From the NCBI RefSeq assembly GCF_003076135.1, contig NZ_QDGZ01000004.1:1-64000 (forward strand): 64,000 nucleotides of DNA, in the 5' to 3' direction. Made by a program: the position numbers and the translations under genes. The notes beneath the pieces are model-generated. The model was not told the origin of the DNA. It made no database searches and saw nothing but the letters and a program-made list of their open reading frames with translations. Origin of the DNA: Nocardioides gansuensis. GTDB taxonomy: Bacteria > Actinomycetota > Actinomycetes > Propionibacteriales > Nocardioidaceae. Shown piece by piece: positions 16,379 through 24,099 of this stretch (position 1 is its first letter; each line of letters begins with the position of its first letter).

Positions 16379-16978
16379 ATGGACAAGTTCTCCACCCACA
16401 CCGGCGTGGGCGTGCCGCTGCGCCGCAGCAACGTCGACACCGACCAGATCATCCCGGCGGTCTACCTCAAGCGCGTCACCCGCACCGGCTTCGAGGACGG
16501 GCTGTTCGCGGCCTGGCGCAACGACCCGGAGTTCGTGCTCAACAAGCCGGAGTACGCCGCGGGCACGGTGCTGGTCGCGGGACCGGACTTCGGCACGGGC
16601 AGCTCCCGTGAGCACGCCGTCTGGGCGCTGCAGAACTACGGCTTCAAGGTCGTGATCTCGAGCCGGTTCGCCGACATCTTCCGTGGCAACTCCGGCAAGG
16701 CCGGGCTGCTCGCGGCCCAGGTCGACGAGAAGGTCGTGCAGAAGCTGTGGGACTACCTGGAGGACAAGCCCGGCGCGACCATCACCGTCGACCTCGAGTC
16801 GCGCACCGTCCGTGCGGGTGAGGGTCCTGACGCCATCGAGGACTCCTTCGACATCGACGACTACACCCGCTGGCGCCTGCTCGAGGGCCTCGACGACATC
16901 GGGATCACCCTCGGCCACGACGCCGACATCGCGGCGTACGAGGCGACCCGTCCGGCCTGGAAACCCGCCACCCAGTAG
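16379..16978 (+). CDS. leuD: 3-isopropylmalate dehydratase small subunit
   Basis: 199 residues of the swivelling small subunit: [15 protein letters not shown] near the N-terminus and [18 protein letters not shown] in the middle are the active-site loops of LeuD. It forms the dehydratase with LeuC. GAAGGAAG precedes the ATG by six bases, and the gene is in the same operon. Length is normal. Confidence 0.97.
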   Translation: MDKFSTHTGVGVPLRRSNVDTDQIIPAVYLKRVTRTGFEDGLFAAWRNDPEFVLNKPEYAAGTVLVAGPDFGTGSSREHAVWALQNYGFKVVISSRFADIFRGNSGKAGLLAAQVDEKVVQKLWDYLEDKPGATITVDLESRTVRAGEGPDAIEDSFDIDDYTRWRLLEGLDDIGITLGHDADIAAYEATRPAWKPATQ

Positions 16979-17002
16979 CCCTTTCGGCCCACGAAGCGCG
17001 TG

Positions 17003-17029
17003 TTGTCCGGCGTGTCGCGCCGATAGAGT
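17003..17029 (+). promoter_or_regulatory. Probable hupB promoter
   Basis: TTGTCC (17003-17008) and TAGAGT (17024-17029) are separated by 15 bases, a short spacer; GTGTTG three bases earlier would give 18. The TAGAGT is 88 bases before the hupB start, leaving a leader with a strong GGAAGGGAAG ribosome binding site. TAGAGT is also found before leuC. Confidence 0.45.
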
Positions 17030-17116
17030 GGATGCGCAGAGCGTGTCCGCCCTAGCGTGCAAGGCAAGTTGGTCGGGCACCCCGCTCGTCCAGTGGGTTC
17101 ATTGGAAGGGAAGACA

Positions 17117-17797
17117 GTGAACAAGTCTCAGCTCATCGACGCACTGGCTGCGCGGTACGAAGGCAACCGCAAGGCTGCCGCCCACGCGCTCGACTCGGTG
17201 CTCGACACCATCACGCGCGAGGTCGCTCGCGGCGAGAAGGTGGCCATCACCGGCTTCGGTTCGTTCGAGAAGTCGGTCCGCAACGCTCGCTGGGTGCGCA
17301 ACCCGCAGACCGGCGAGCGCATGAAGTCCAAGAAGAAGTCGGTGCCCAAGTTCACGGCCGGCCAGGACCTCAAGAACATCGTCGGGGGCGTGAAGAAGCT
17401 GCCCAAGCTCACGGCGGCCAACATGCCCAAGCCGCCGACGGTGCGCTCGGTCACCGACCAGGTCAGGTCCGCCGTGGACAAGGCCACGCCGGGGAAGAAG
17501 GCATCAGCCAAGAAGGCCTCGACGGCCAAGGCCCCCGCTGCCAAGGCTCCTGCGAAGAAGGCGCCCGCCAAGAAGGCTCCGGCCAAGACGACGGCTGCCA
17601 AGACCACCACCACCAAGTCGACCGCGACGAAGACCACGACCGCCGCCAAGAAGGCACCGGCCAAGAAGGCTCCGGCCAAGACCGCGGCCGCCAAGAAGGC
17701 GCCCGCGAAGACCGCCGCTGCCAAGACCACGACCGCCGCCAAGAAGGCGCCGGCCAAGAAGGCCCCCGCGAAGAAGACCGCGGCGAAGAAGGCCTGA
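17117..17797 (+). CDS. hupB: HU-family nucleoid protein with histone H1-like tail
   Basis: 226 residues starting at GTG after GGAAGGGAAG. Residues 1-92 are a normal HU domain: MNKSQLIDALAAR, ITGFGSFE, and the DNA-binding arm RNPQTGERM. From about residue 95 a long basic tail of PAKKAP and AAKTTT units follows, as in mycobacterial HupB and Streptomyces HupS, which compact DNA and protect it under stress. The tail repeats are nearly perfect at DNA level and make the region prone to length change. Transcription ends at the hairpin 17810-17847. Confidence 0.95.
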   Translation: MNKSQLIDALAARYEGNRKAAAHALDSVLDTITREVARGEKVAITGFGSFEKSVRNARWVRNPQTGERMKSKKKSVPKFTAGQDLKNIVGGVKKLPKLTAANMPKPPTVRSVTDQVRSAVDKATPGKKASAKKASTAKAPAAKAPAKKAPAKKAPAKTTAAKTTTTKSTATKTTTAAKKAPAKKAPAKTAAAKKAPAKTAAAKTTTAAKKAPAKKAPAKKTAAKKA

Positions 17798-17809
17798 CCC
17801 AGCACCACA

Positions 17810-17847
17810 GACGACGGCGGGCTGCCTGCGGGCGGCCCGCCGTCGTC
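17810..17847. terminator. hupB terminator
   Basis: GACGACGGCGGGC (17810-17822) pairs with 17835-17847 around a 12-base loop, 12 bases after the hupB stop. The opposite-strand fbiD-like frame runs through this hairpin without meeting a stop codon. Confidence 0.75.
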
Positions 17848-17861
17848 GTACGTGCGGACGG

Positions 17862-18341
17862 CGCCACCTCTCCTGGGTTCAGGACCGGGCCGGTTGCCGC
17901 TGCCGTGTGCGGCCCCACGCCGAGCACCAGGGCACGGCCGAGGTCGCCGACGTCGTCGACGTCCTGCCGCACCGTCGGCGCAGCCACGTCGAGCTCGGCA
18001 GCCCCGGCATCGAGATGGCGACCGGCCGAGTCGGCGCCGAACGCCGGGTCGAAGAGCGTCTCCGACGCGGAGTAGAGAGTGGTGTCCGTGCCGCGGGCGT
18101 CGCGCACGAACGCCGCACTGCCGGCGGGCAGGGCAGTGAGGACGGCTTGCAGGTCCTCGGCGCGCAGGGCGGGCAGCTCGGCGCAGAGCACGACGGGGGT
18201 CGCGCCCGGCCAGCGGCGTACGGCCTCGGCCGCCGCCTGCCGCAGCGAGGCGTTGAGGTCCTCCGAGACGCCGTCGGGTATCACCGCGCACCCCTCGGCC
18301 CGGAGCTCGGCGGCGAACCTGGCATCGGCAGCGATCCTGCC
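17862..18341 (-). pseudogene. fbiD: N-terminally truncated fbiD/cofC (phosphoenolpyruvate guanylyltransferase) remnant
   Basis: This minus-strand frame encodes about 160 residues that match the back two thirds of FbiD/CofC: PDGVSEDLNASLRQA, ELPALRAEDLQAV, TDTTLYSA, FGADSAGRHLDAGAAELD, TVRQDVDDVGDL and LGVGPHTAA. FbiD makes the guanylated precursor of coenzyme F420. The first 60-70 residues, including the nucleotide-binding PVK-LxxAKxRL region, are absent: the frame upstream (to 18420) is open but unrelated, and no other frame contains them. The 3' end also lacks a stop before the hupB terminator. Its place between hupB and gpsA is the place of fbiD in Mycobacterium. It could be a pseudogene, or a shortened protein starting at GTG 18284. 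Confidence 0.65.
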
Positions 18342-18387
18342 ACCTGCACCGGTGTGTCCACCCGCGGCCGCGCGCGGTGGGAGCGAG

Positions 18388-18393
18388 TAGCCT
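18388..18393 (+). promoter_or_regulatory. Likely -10 box for plsC
   Basis: TAGCCT at 18388-18393 fits the TANNNT pattern and lies 55 bases before the chosen plsC start. No convincing -35 box was seen, which is common for actinobacterial housekeeping promoters. Confidence 0.35.
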
Positions 18394-18448
18394 GCACTCC
18401 ACGTGTGGGAGGCCGCCGACGGCGGCCCTGGCCTGGAATGAGGTGCCG

Positions 18449-19216
18449 GTGCGGGTTCGCAAGCTGGAAGGGCGACGGGGTTGGGCGTTCACGCTGGGCG
18501 CCGCGATCGTCAAGCCCGCCGCCTGGGCCGTCACGCGCTACACCTGGATCGACGGCGAGAAGATCCCGCCCACCGGCGGCTGCATCGTCGTCGCCAACCA
18601 CATCTCCCACCTCGACCCGTTCCTGGTCGCGCACTTCGTCTACGACCACGGCCGGCTGCCGCGCTACCTCGCGAAGTCCAGCGTGTTCCGGAACAAGGCG
18701 CTGGCCGGCTTCCTGCGCTCGGCCGGGCAGATCCCCGTGGAGCGGCTCACCCGCAGCGCCATCGGGGCGTACGACGCGGCGGTCGAGGCCGTCCATGACG
18801 GCGAGTGCGTCGTGGTCTACCCCGAAGGGACACTCACCCGTGATCCGGACCTCTGGCCGATGGCCGGCAAGTCCGGCGCCGCCCGGATCGCCCTGGCCAC
18901 CGGCTGCCCGGTGATCCCGCTCGGTCACTGGGGAGCGCAGGAGCTGCTCTACCCCTACGCCAGCAAGCCCCGTCTCTTCCCGCGCAAGCACATCGTGATG
19001 AAGGCGGGCGACCCCGTCCCGCTCGACGACCTGCGCGCGGCGCCGCTGACGGCGGAGACGGTCACGGCCGCGACGGAGCGGATCATGACGGCCCTCACCG
19101 ACATCGTCACGGAGCTGCGCGGCGAGACCCCGCCGGCGCAGCGGTTCGACCCGCGCAAGGCGGGCGTGAAGCCGATCGGCAATCCCAACAAGCGCAACAA
19201 GAAGGACGCCAAGTGA
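18449..19216 (+). CDS. plsC: 1-acylglycerol-3-phosphate acyltransferase (PlsC family)
   Basis: 255 residues with the acyltransferase blocks: NHISHLDPF (the HX4D catalytic motif) near residue 50, a second block GQIPVER, and VYPEGTLTRDPDL as block III. It adds the second acyl chain in phospholipid synthesis at the inner membrane face. The GTG at 18449 lies five bases after GAGG; a GTG at 18443 is nearly as good. It overlaps gpsA by GTGA, which links two steps of glycerophospholipid synthesis in one unit. Confidence 0.9.
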   Translation: MRVRKLEGRRGWAFTLGAAIVKPAAWAVTRYTWIDGEKIPPTGGCIVVANHISHLDPFLVAHFVYDHGRLPRYLAKSSVFRNKALAGFLRSAGQIPVERLTRSAIGAYDAAVEAVHDGECVVVYPEGTLTRDPDLWPMAGKSGAARIALATGCPVIPLGHWGAQELLYPYASKPRLFPRKHIVMKAGDPVPLDDLRAAPLTAETVTAATERIMTALTDIVTELRGETPPAQRFDPRKAGVKPIGNPNKRNKKDAK

Positions 19217-20214
19217 GCAAGGTTGCGGTGCTGAGCGCCGGGTCGTGGGGCACGTCGTTCTCCGTCGTGCTGGGCGATGCCGGCAACGACGTGGTGCTCT
19301 GGGCTCGCCGCGACGAGGTCGCGGAGAACATCAACTCCAAGGGCGAGAACTCCGAGTACCTCCCCGGCATCGAGCTGCCGCCGAGCGTGTCGGCCACGAC
19401 CGACCACGAGGAGGCCCTCGCCGGCGCGGACGTGGTGGTGCTGACCGTGCCCTCGCAGACGCTGCGCGACAACCTCGCCGAGTGGACGCCCGCGATCCCG
19501 CGCGACGCCGTCATGGTCTCCCTGATGAAGGGCGTCGAGCTCGGGACCCTCAAGCGGATGAGCGAAGTGATCGCCGAGGTCACCGACGCCGACCCCTCCC
19601 GCATCGCGGTGGTCAGCGGGCCCAACCTGGCCAAGGAGATCGCCCGCCGGGAGCCGGCCGCCTCGGTCGTCGCGTGTGAGGACGAGGAGGTCGCGAAGCG
19701 GCTGCAGGCGTTGTTCCACTCGCCGGCGTTCCGTCCCTACACCTCCGTCGACGTGCTCGGGTGCGAGCTCGGTGGCGCCTACAAGAACGTCGTCGCCCTC
19801 GCGGTCGGCATGGCCGTGGGCCTGGGCTTCGGCGACAACACGACGGCGTCCGTGATCACGCGCGGGCTCGCCGAGACGGCCCGGCTGGCCATGGCGCAGG
19901 GCGCCAATCCGCTCACGCTGATGGGCCTCGCCGGCCTCGGCGACCTCGTCGCGACCTGCTCCTCGCCGCTCTCGCGCAACCGCACCTTCGGCGAAAAGCT
20001 CGGCCAGGGCATGACGACCGAGCAGATCCTCGCCTCCACGCGCCAGGTCGCCGAGGGCGCGAAGTCGTGCAAGTCGCTGCTCGACCTCGCCCGCCGCACC
20101 GGTGTCGACGCCCCCATCGCCGAGCACGTCGACGCCGTCGTCGACGGCCGGATGACGGCGACGGAGATGATGGACAGCTTCATCGCCCGCGACACGAAAG
20201 CCGAGACGGACTAG
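19213..20214 (+). CDS. gpsA: NAD(P)-dependent glycerol-3-phosphate dehydrogenase
   Basis: 333 residues starting at a GTG that overlaps the plsC stop. It makes sn-glycerol 3-phosphate for lipids. The C-terminal catalytic part is normal (GAYKNVVALAVGMAVGLGFGDNT with the catalytic Lys; LTLMGLAGLGDLVATCSS). The nucleotide loop reads SAGSWGT, where the first Gly of the usual GxGSWGT is Ser8 (codon AGC). The stop TAG shares the bases CTAG with the stop of the opposing gene. Confidence 0.95.
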   Translation: MSKVAVLSAGSWGTSFSVVLGDAGNDVVLWARRDEVAENINSKGENSEYLPGIELPPSVSATTDHEEALAGADVVVLTVPSQTLRDNLAEWTPAIPRDAVMVSLMKGVELGTLKRMSEVIAEVTDADPSRIAVVSGPNLAKEIARREPAASVVACEDEEVAKRLQALFHSPAFRPYTSVDVLGCELGGAYKNVVALAVGMAVGLGFGDNTTASVITRGLAETARLAMAQGANPLTLMGLAGLGDLVATCSSPLSRNRTFGEKLGQGMTTEQILASTRQVAEGAKSCKSLLDLARRTGVDAPIAEHVDAVVDGRMTATEMMDSFIARDTKAETD

Positions 20215-21296
20215 CGCAGGTCGTCCAGCGCCCGCACCAGGTCGTCCCAGAGGTCGTCGACGTCCTCGATGCCCACGGACATCCGCACCAAGGCCTCCGG
20301 GATGGAGGGCGCCTCGGTCTTCCAGCGGCGCCGCCGCTCGAAGGTCGACTCGACGCCGCCCAGCGACGTGGCGTGCACCCAGAGCTTCGTCTTGTGGGTG
20401 AGCAGGTCGGCCGCGAGGGCCCCCTGTGCCAGCACGATCGCGACGATGCCGCCGAAGCCGGGATAGCGGACCTCGGCGATCGCGGGGTGGTCGGCGAGCC
20501 GGCGGGCCAGCTCGCTCGCGTTGGCCTGTGACCGCTCGACGCGGAGGTGGAGGGTGCGCAGCCCGCGCAGGGCCAGCCACGCCTCGAACGTCCCGGGGAT
20601 CGCACCGAGCAGGTCGCGACGGCCCTTCAGCACGCCGTACAGCTCCTCGTCCCGGGTGCAGACGGCGCCCAGCAGGACGTCGCTGTGGCCGGAGATGTAC
20701 TTCGTCGCCGAGTGCACGACGAGGTCGACACCGTGGTCGAGCGGCTGCTGGAGCAGGGGAGTGGCGAAGGTATTGTCGACGACGACGTAGGCCCCCGCCT
20801 CGTGGGCGGCCTCGGTGATGGTGGGGATGTCGGCGATCTCGAGGGCGGGGTTGGTGGGGGACTCCAGCCAGACCAGGGCGGCGTCGGCACAGGCCTTCAC
20901 GACGGCGTCGGTGTCGGTGATGTCGACGAGCTCACCGCGGAGCCGGCCGCGCGCCTCGAGGTCGGCGACCTGCATGACGGTGCCGTGGTAGGCGTGCCGC
21001 GGGACGACCACCTTGGAGTCGGCGCCCACGAGGTCGAGCACCGTGCCGACCGCGGCCAGCCCGGAGGCGAAGGTCAGGCAGCGACCGCCCTCCAGTGCGC
21101 CGAGCGCGTCCTCCAGCGCGGTCCACGTGGGGTTCGCGTAGCGGCCGTACTCCAGGTCGCCGCCCGCGACGTACGTCGACGCCATCGTGATCGGCGCGTT
21201 GAGCGGCGCGTCGGGCTCGTGGTCGGGACGACCAGCGGTGACGGCGAGCGTCGCGGGCCTGAGAGTGGCGGGCTTGGGGGACAGGGCGTCGGCCAT
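20211..21296 (-). CDS. PLP-dependent cystathionine gamma-lyase/synthase family enzyme
   Basis: 361 residues of the Cys/Met metabolism PLP family. The cofactor lysine is Lys199 in HSATKYISGHSD, and YGRYANPT near residue 50 and ASGLAAVGTVL near 77 are family motifs. Members are cystathionine gamma-synthase, gamma-lyase or methionine gamma-lyase; the exact reaction cannot be decided by eye. The ATG at 21296 is 33 bases from the opposing ddl start, so the two share a small promoter region. It converges with gpsA and overlaps its last four bases. Confidence 0.88.
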   Translation of the reverse strand: MADALSPKPATLRPATLAVTAGRPDHEPDAPLNAPITMASTYVAGGDLEYGRYANPTWTALEDALGALEGGRCLTFASGLAAVGTVLDLVGADSKVVVPRHAYHGTVMQVADLEARGRLRGELVDITDTDAVVKACADAALVWLESPTNPALEIADIPTITEAAHEAGAYVVVDNTFATPLLQQPLDHGVDLVVHSATKYISGHSDVLLGAVCTRDEELYGVLKGRRDLLGAIPGTFEAWLALRGLRTLHLRVERSQANASELARRLADHPAIAEVRYPGFGGIVAIVLAQGALAADLLTHKTKLWVHATSLGGVESTFERRRRWKTEAPSIPEALVRMSVGIEDVDDLWDDLVRALDDLR

Positions 21297-21315
21297 GCCG
21301 GCCAGCGTAGGCCGA

Positions 21316-21321
21316 TAGGGT
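21316..21321 (+). promoter_or_regulatory. -10 box for ddl, probably leaderless
   Basis: TAGGGT at 21316-21321 ends eight bases before the ddl ATG, and there is no ribosome binding site between them. With a start of transcription about seven bases after the -10 box the message would begin at or next to the start codon. Confidence 0.5.
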
Positions 21322-21329
21322 CGTGCCCG

Positions 21330-22466
21330 ATGACTGCACCCACTCCCGCAGAGCCCGGCTCCCGCAAGCCCCGCGTCGCCGTCGTGTTCGGTGGCCGCTC
21401 GTCCGAGCACGGCATCTCCTGCGTCACTGCAGGCAGCGTGCTCGCCGCGATCGACCGGGACAAGTACGACGTGGTGCCGGTCGGCATCGCCACCGACGGC
21501 CGCTGGGTGCTGGAGGCCGACGAGCCTGCCGCGCTCGCGATCCGCGACAACCGCCTGCCCGCGGTCGACGGTGGCCGGGCGCCGGTCGCCCTGCTCGGAG
21601 GCGACGGCAAGGCCGACCTGGTGGTCGCCGAGCCCGCCCGGGTGCCGCAGGTGCTGGGCGAGGTGGACGTCGTCTTCCCGCTGCTGCACGGTCCTTGGGG
21701 CGAGGACGGCACGATCCAGGGCCTGCTGGAGATGGCGGGTGTCCGCTACGTCGGCTCCGGCGTGCTGGCGTCGGCCGTCGGCATGGACAAGGTCTACATG
21801 AAGATCGCCTTCCAGGCGGCCGGCCTGCCCGTCACGCCCGGCATCGTGATCAGCCGCCGGGAGTGGGAGCAGGACCAGGCCGGCGCGATCGCCCGCCTCA
21901 CCGACCTCGGCTTCCCCTGCTTCGCCAAGCCGCCGCGCAGCGGCTCCAGCATCGGCATCAGCCGCGTGGACCGCGTGGAGCAGGTCGCCGACGCGATGGA
22001 GCTGGCGCTCCGGTACGACGCGAAGGTGCTCGTCGAGGTCGCCATGCTCGGCGCCCGGGAGATCGAGTGCGGCGTGCTCGGCACGGTGGACGCCGACGCG
22101 GAGACGACCCGCCCCGGCGAGGTGCGTGCGGGCGGCGAGCACACCTTCTACGACTTCGAGGCCAAGTACCTCGCCGACCAGCAGACCCGGATCGACATTC
22201 CGGCCGACCTGCCGGCCGACGTCGAGCAGCAGGTGCGGGCGATGGCGCTGCGGGCCTTCGAGGCCCTCTCGTGCGAGGGCCTGGCCCGCGTCGACTTCTT
22301 CCTGATGCCCGACGGCTCCCTCATCATCAACGAGCTCAACACGATGCCGGGCTTCACGCCGACCTCGATGTATCCCCAGATGTGGGCCGAGTCCGGGCTC
22401 ACCTATCCCGAGCTGGTCGACCGGCTGATCACCCTCGCGCTCAGCCGCGACACCGGCCTGCGATGA
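21330..22466 (+). CDS. ddl: D-alanine-D-alanine ligase
   Basis: 378 residues of the ATP-grasp family: VAVVFGGRSSEHGIS at residue 16, HGPWGEDGTIQGLLE near 115, the glycine-rich loop SGSSIGISR near 207, and NELNTMPGFTPTSMYPQM near 335 with the Mg-binding Asn and Glu. It joins two D-Ala for peptidoglycan precursors. Its stop overlaps the start of the binding-protein gene (ATGA). Confidence 0.96.
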   Translation: MTAPTPAEPGSRKPRVAVVFGGRSSEHGISCVTAGSVLAAIDRDKYDVVPVGIATDGRWVLEADEPAALAIRDNRLPAVDGGRAPVALLGGDGKADLVVAEPARVPQVLGEVDVVFPLLHGPWGEDGTIQGLLEMAGVRYVGSGVLASAVGMDKVYMKIAFQAAGLPVTPGIVISRREWEQDQAGAIARLTDLGFPCFAKPPRSGSSIGISRVDRVEQVADAMELALRYDAKVLVEVAMLGAREIECGVLGTVDADAETTRPGEVRAGGEHTFYDFEAKYLADQQTRIDIPADLPADVEQQVRAMALRAFEALSCEGLARVDFFLMPDGSLIINELNTMPGFTPTSMYPQMWAESGLTYPELVDRLITLALSRDTGLR

Positions 22467-23146
22467 GCCTCGCCGCAGACCTCGCGCCGACGGGCGTGCT
22501 CCGCGCATCCATCAACCTCGGCAACCCCGTGCTCGCGCAGGGCACCCCCGAGGCGCCGTCGGGCGTCACCGTCGACCTGTCCCGCGAGCTCGCCTCCCGG
22601 CTCGGCGTCGACGTGGCGCTGATGTGCTTCGACGCCGCACGCAAGTCGTTCGACGCGCTGGCGCAGGGAAGGGCCGACCTGTGCTTCCTCGCGATCGACC
22701 CCGCGCGCGAGACCGAGGTCGCCTTCTCCACGCCGTACGTCGTCATCGAGGGCGTGTACGTCGTGCCGGCTGGCTCCCCGATCACGAGCGCCCACGAGGT
22801 CGACCGCCCGGGCGTGCGGGTCGGCGTGAAGCACGGGTCGGCCTACGACCTCTTCCTGACCCGCTCGCTGGGGCACGCCTCGGTAGTGCGCGGTGAGGAC
22901 GGCATCGACGCGCTCCGCGAGGGTGGTCTCGAGGCCGGTGCCGGGATCCGCCAGCCGATGACCCGGGCTGTCTCGTCCGACCCCGGCCTCCGGCTGCTCG
23001 AGCCGGCGTTCATGCAGATCCGCCAGGCGGTCGGCGTGCCGGTGTCGCGGTCGGCCGAGTCTGTGGCCTGGGTGCGTCGCGTCGTCGACGAGCTCGTCGA
23101 GAGCGGCTGGGTGGCCGACTCCCTGGCCCGCTACGGCGCCTTCTGA
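22463..23146 (+). CDS. Amino-acid-type solute-binding domain protein without signal peptide
   Basis: 227 residues of the family-3 periplasmic binding fold: GVLRASINLGNP at the start, VDLSRELASRLGV, LAIDPARETEVAFSTPYVVIEGVY, and a second lobe with VGVKHGSAYDLFLTR. Unlike normal receptors it has no signal peptide or lipobox; the fold begins at about residue 10 and the ATG overlaps the ddl stop. It is therefore probably cytoplasmic and may be an enzyme or sensor of the fold. No transporter genes are near. Confidence 0.8.
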   Translation: MSLAADLAPTGVLRASINLGNPVLAQGTPEAPSGVTVDLSRELASRLGVDVALMCFDAARKSFDALAQGRADLCFLAIDPARETEVAFSTPYVVIEGVYVVPAGSPITSAHEVDRPGVRVGVKHGSAYDLFLTRSLGHASVVRGEDGIDALREGGLEAGAGIRQPMTRAVSSDPGLRLLEPAFMQIRQAVGVPVSRSAESVAWVRRVVDELVESGWVADSLARYGAF

Positions 23147-23211
23147 TCTGAGGTCGGGCCGAGGGTTCACTGGTGGCGGTTCGTGGGGTTGCAACGCACC
23201 CGAACCGGCAG

Positions 23212-23233
23212 GATCCCCGGACATCCGGGGATC
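23212..23233. terminator. Short bidirectional terminator
   Basis: GATCCCCGG (23212-23220) pairs with 23225-23233 around the loop ACAT, followed by TT. It lies between the convergent binding-protein gene (stop 23146) and the DUF3515 gene (stop 23244). Confidence 0.6.
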
Positions 23234-23243
23234 TTGCGCGCGC

Positions 23244-23720
23244 TCACAGACAGCGGTCGGTCCGTTCCAGGGTCTCCTCGATGACCGGTGTCAGCTCGGC
23301 CAACGCCGACTGTCCGGTGGTCCGGTAGTCGGCCGGGACCTGCAGCTCGACCCGGGGCGAGTGGGTCAGCACGGTGGCCGTCGCGTCGGCGCCGACGTCC
23401 GTCAGCTGCTCCTGCGGAACGAACCAGCCGACGCTGCGGATCTCGATGCAGCCCGCGGTGGGCTCATAGCCCGACGGCTCGCCCACACCGCAGGTGAGCA
23501 CGGCGGGCGGGTCGCCCCAGGCCGCGCCCGGGGCGCCGTCGGGGTGCACCGGCCGGCGCTGCTCGCCGAAAAGAGTGTCGGGCAGGGCGTCCAGCAGCTC
23601 CGCGCACGCCGCGGCCTCGTTGGCCGGCAGCCTGGGCGCGTCGATCTCGACCGCCTCCGACGAGCACGCCGACGTGAGCAGGACGAGTGATGCGACGACG
23701 CCCCATGTCCCGGAGGACAT
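23244..23720 (-). CDS. DUF3515 lipoprotein
   Basis: From the ATG at 23720 the product has 158 residues, beginning with a lipoprotein signal and lipobox LTSAC (Cys19), so it is membrane-tethered outside. The body has the DUF3515 pattern: conserved Cys pair around EAAACAELLDALPDTL and AVLTCGVGEP, then a tryptophan-containing strand. Function unknown; the family sits next to ddl and thiL in many actinobacteria (Rv2980 in Mycobacterium). No ribosome binding site is visible, and the ATG lies inside the stem of a 15-bp hairpin. A TTG at 23747 in the same frame is the alternative start. Confidence 0.8.
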   Translation of the reverse strand: MSSGTWGVVASLVLLTSACSSEAVEIDAPRLPANEAAACAELLDALPDTLFGEQRRPVHPDGAPGAAWGDPPAVLTCGVGEPSGYEPTAGCIEIRSVGWFVPQEQLTDVGADATATVLTHSPRVELQVPADYRTTGQSALAELTPVIEETLERTDRCL

Positions 23721-23729
23721 GGGGCGTCG
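23696..23729 (-). terminator. Perfect 15-bp hairpin: terminator of the Lrp gene over the DUF3515 start
   Basis: CGACGCCCCATGTCC (23696-23710) pairs perfectly with 23715-23729 around a CGGA loop. It lies 20 bases after the stop of the upstream Lrp-type gene and so looks like its terminator, but it includes the ATG of the DUF3515 gene (23718-23720). It may act as a terminator or attenuator and mask that start codon. Confidence 0.7.
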
Positions 23730-23748
23730 AGAGCCGTGGACGGCCAAG

Positions 23749-23985
23749 TCAGATGTGGACGACCGGGCAGGTCAGGGTGCGGGTGATGCCCTCGAGGGTC
23801 TGCACCCTCGAGACGACCAGCTTGCCGAGCTCGTCGACGTTGCGGGCCTCGGCGCGCACGATCACGTCGTAAGGACCGGTCACGTCCTCGGCGAGGGTGA
23901 CGCCCTTGACCTGGGCGATGGCCTTGGCCACCTCGGCGGCCTTGCCGACATCGGTCTGGATCAGGATGTAGGCCTGGACGACCAT
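23749..23985 (-). CDS. Stand-alone Lrp/AsnC ligand-binding (RAM) domain protein
   Basis: 78 residues starting MVVQAYILIQTDVGK with GGGAG seven bases upstream. It consists only of the alpha-beta RAM domain (VTGPYDVIVRAEARNVDELGKLV is the ligand-binding face) and has no DNA-binding helix-turn-helix. Such small proteins form ring oligomers and may bind amino acids or modulate full-length Lrp proteins. Single gene, ended by the hairpin 23696-23729. Confidence 0.88.
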   Translation of the reverse strand: MVVQAYILIQTDVGKAAEVAKAIAQVKGVTLAEDVTGPYDVIVRAEARNVDELGKLVVSRVQTLEGITRTLTCPVVHI

Positions 23986-24099
23986 CTGGACTCCCTCGAT
24001 CTCGTGGATTGCGGACGCGGTCAACCTACCGTGTCGGCGACACGCGGGGGTAGGTGCCCGCAGGCTCCGGCCGGCCACCCCGTCTGGTGGGATGGGGCC

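Noticed and set aside
17500..17795. Repeats in the hupB tail as a possible array or microsatellite element
   Set aside because: They encode the in-frame PAKK/AAKT tail known from HupB and HupS, so they are part of the gene.
17128..18534. 468-codon minus-strand frame across hupB and the fbiD remnant
   Set aside because: Its apparent hydrophobic repeats (AGAFLAG) are the antisense of the PAKK tail of HupB; the FbiD-like residues lie in another frame.
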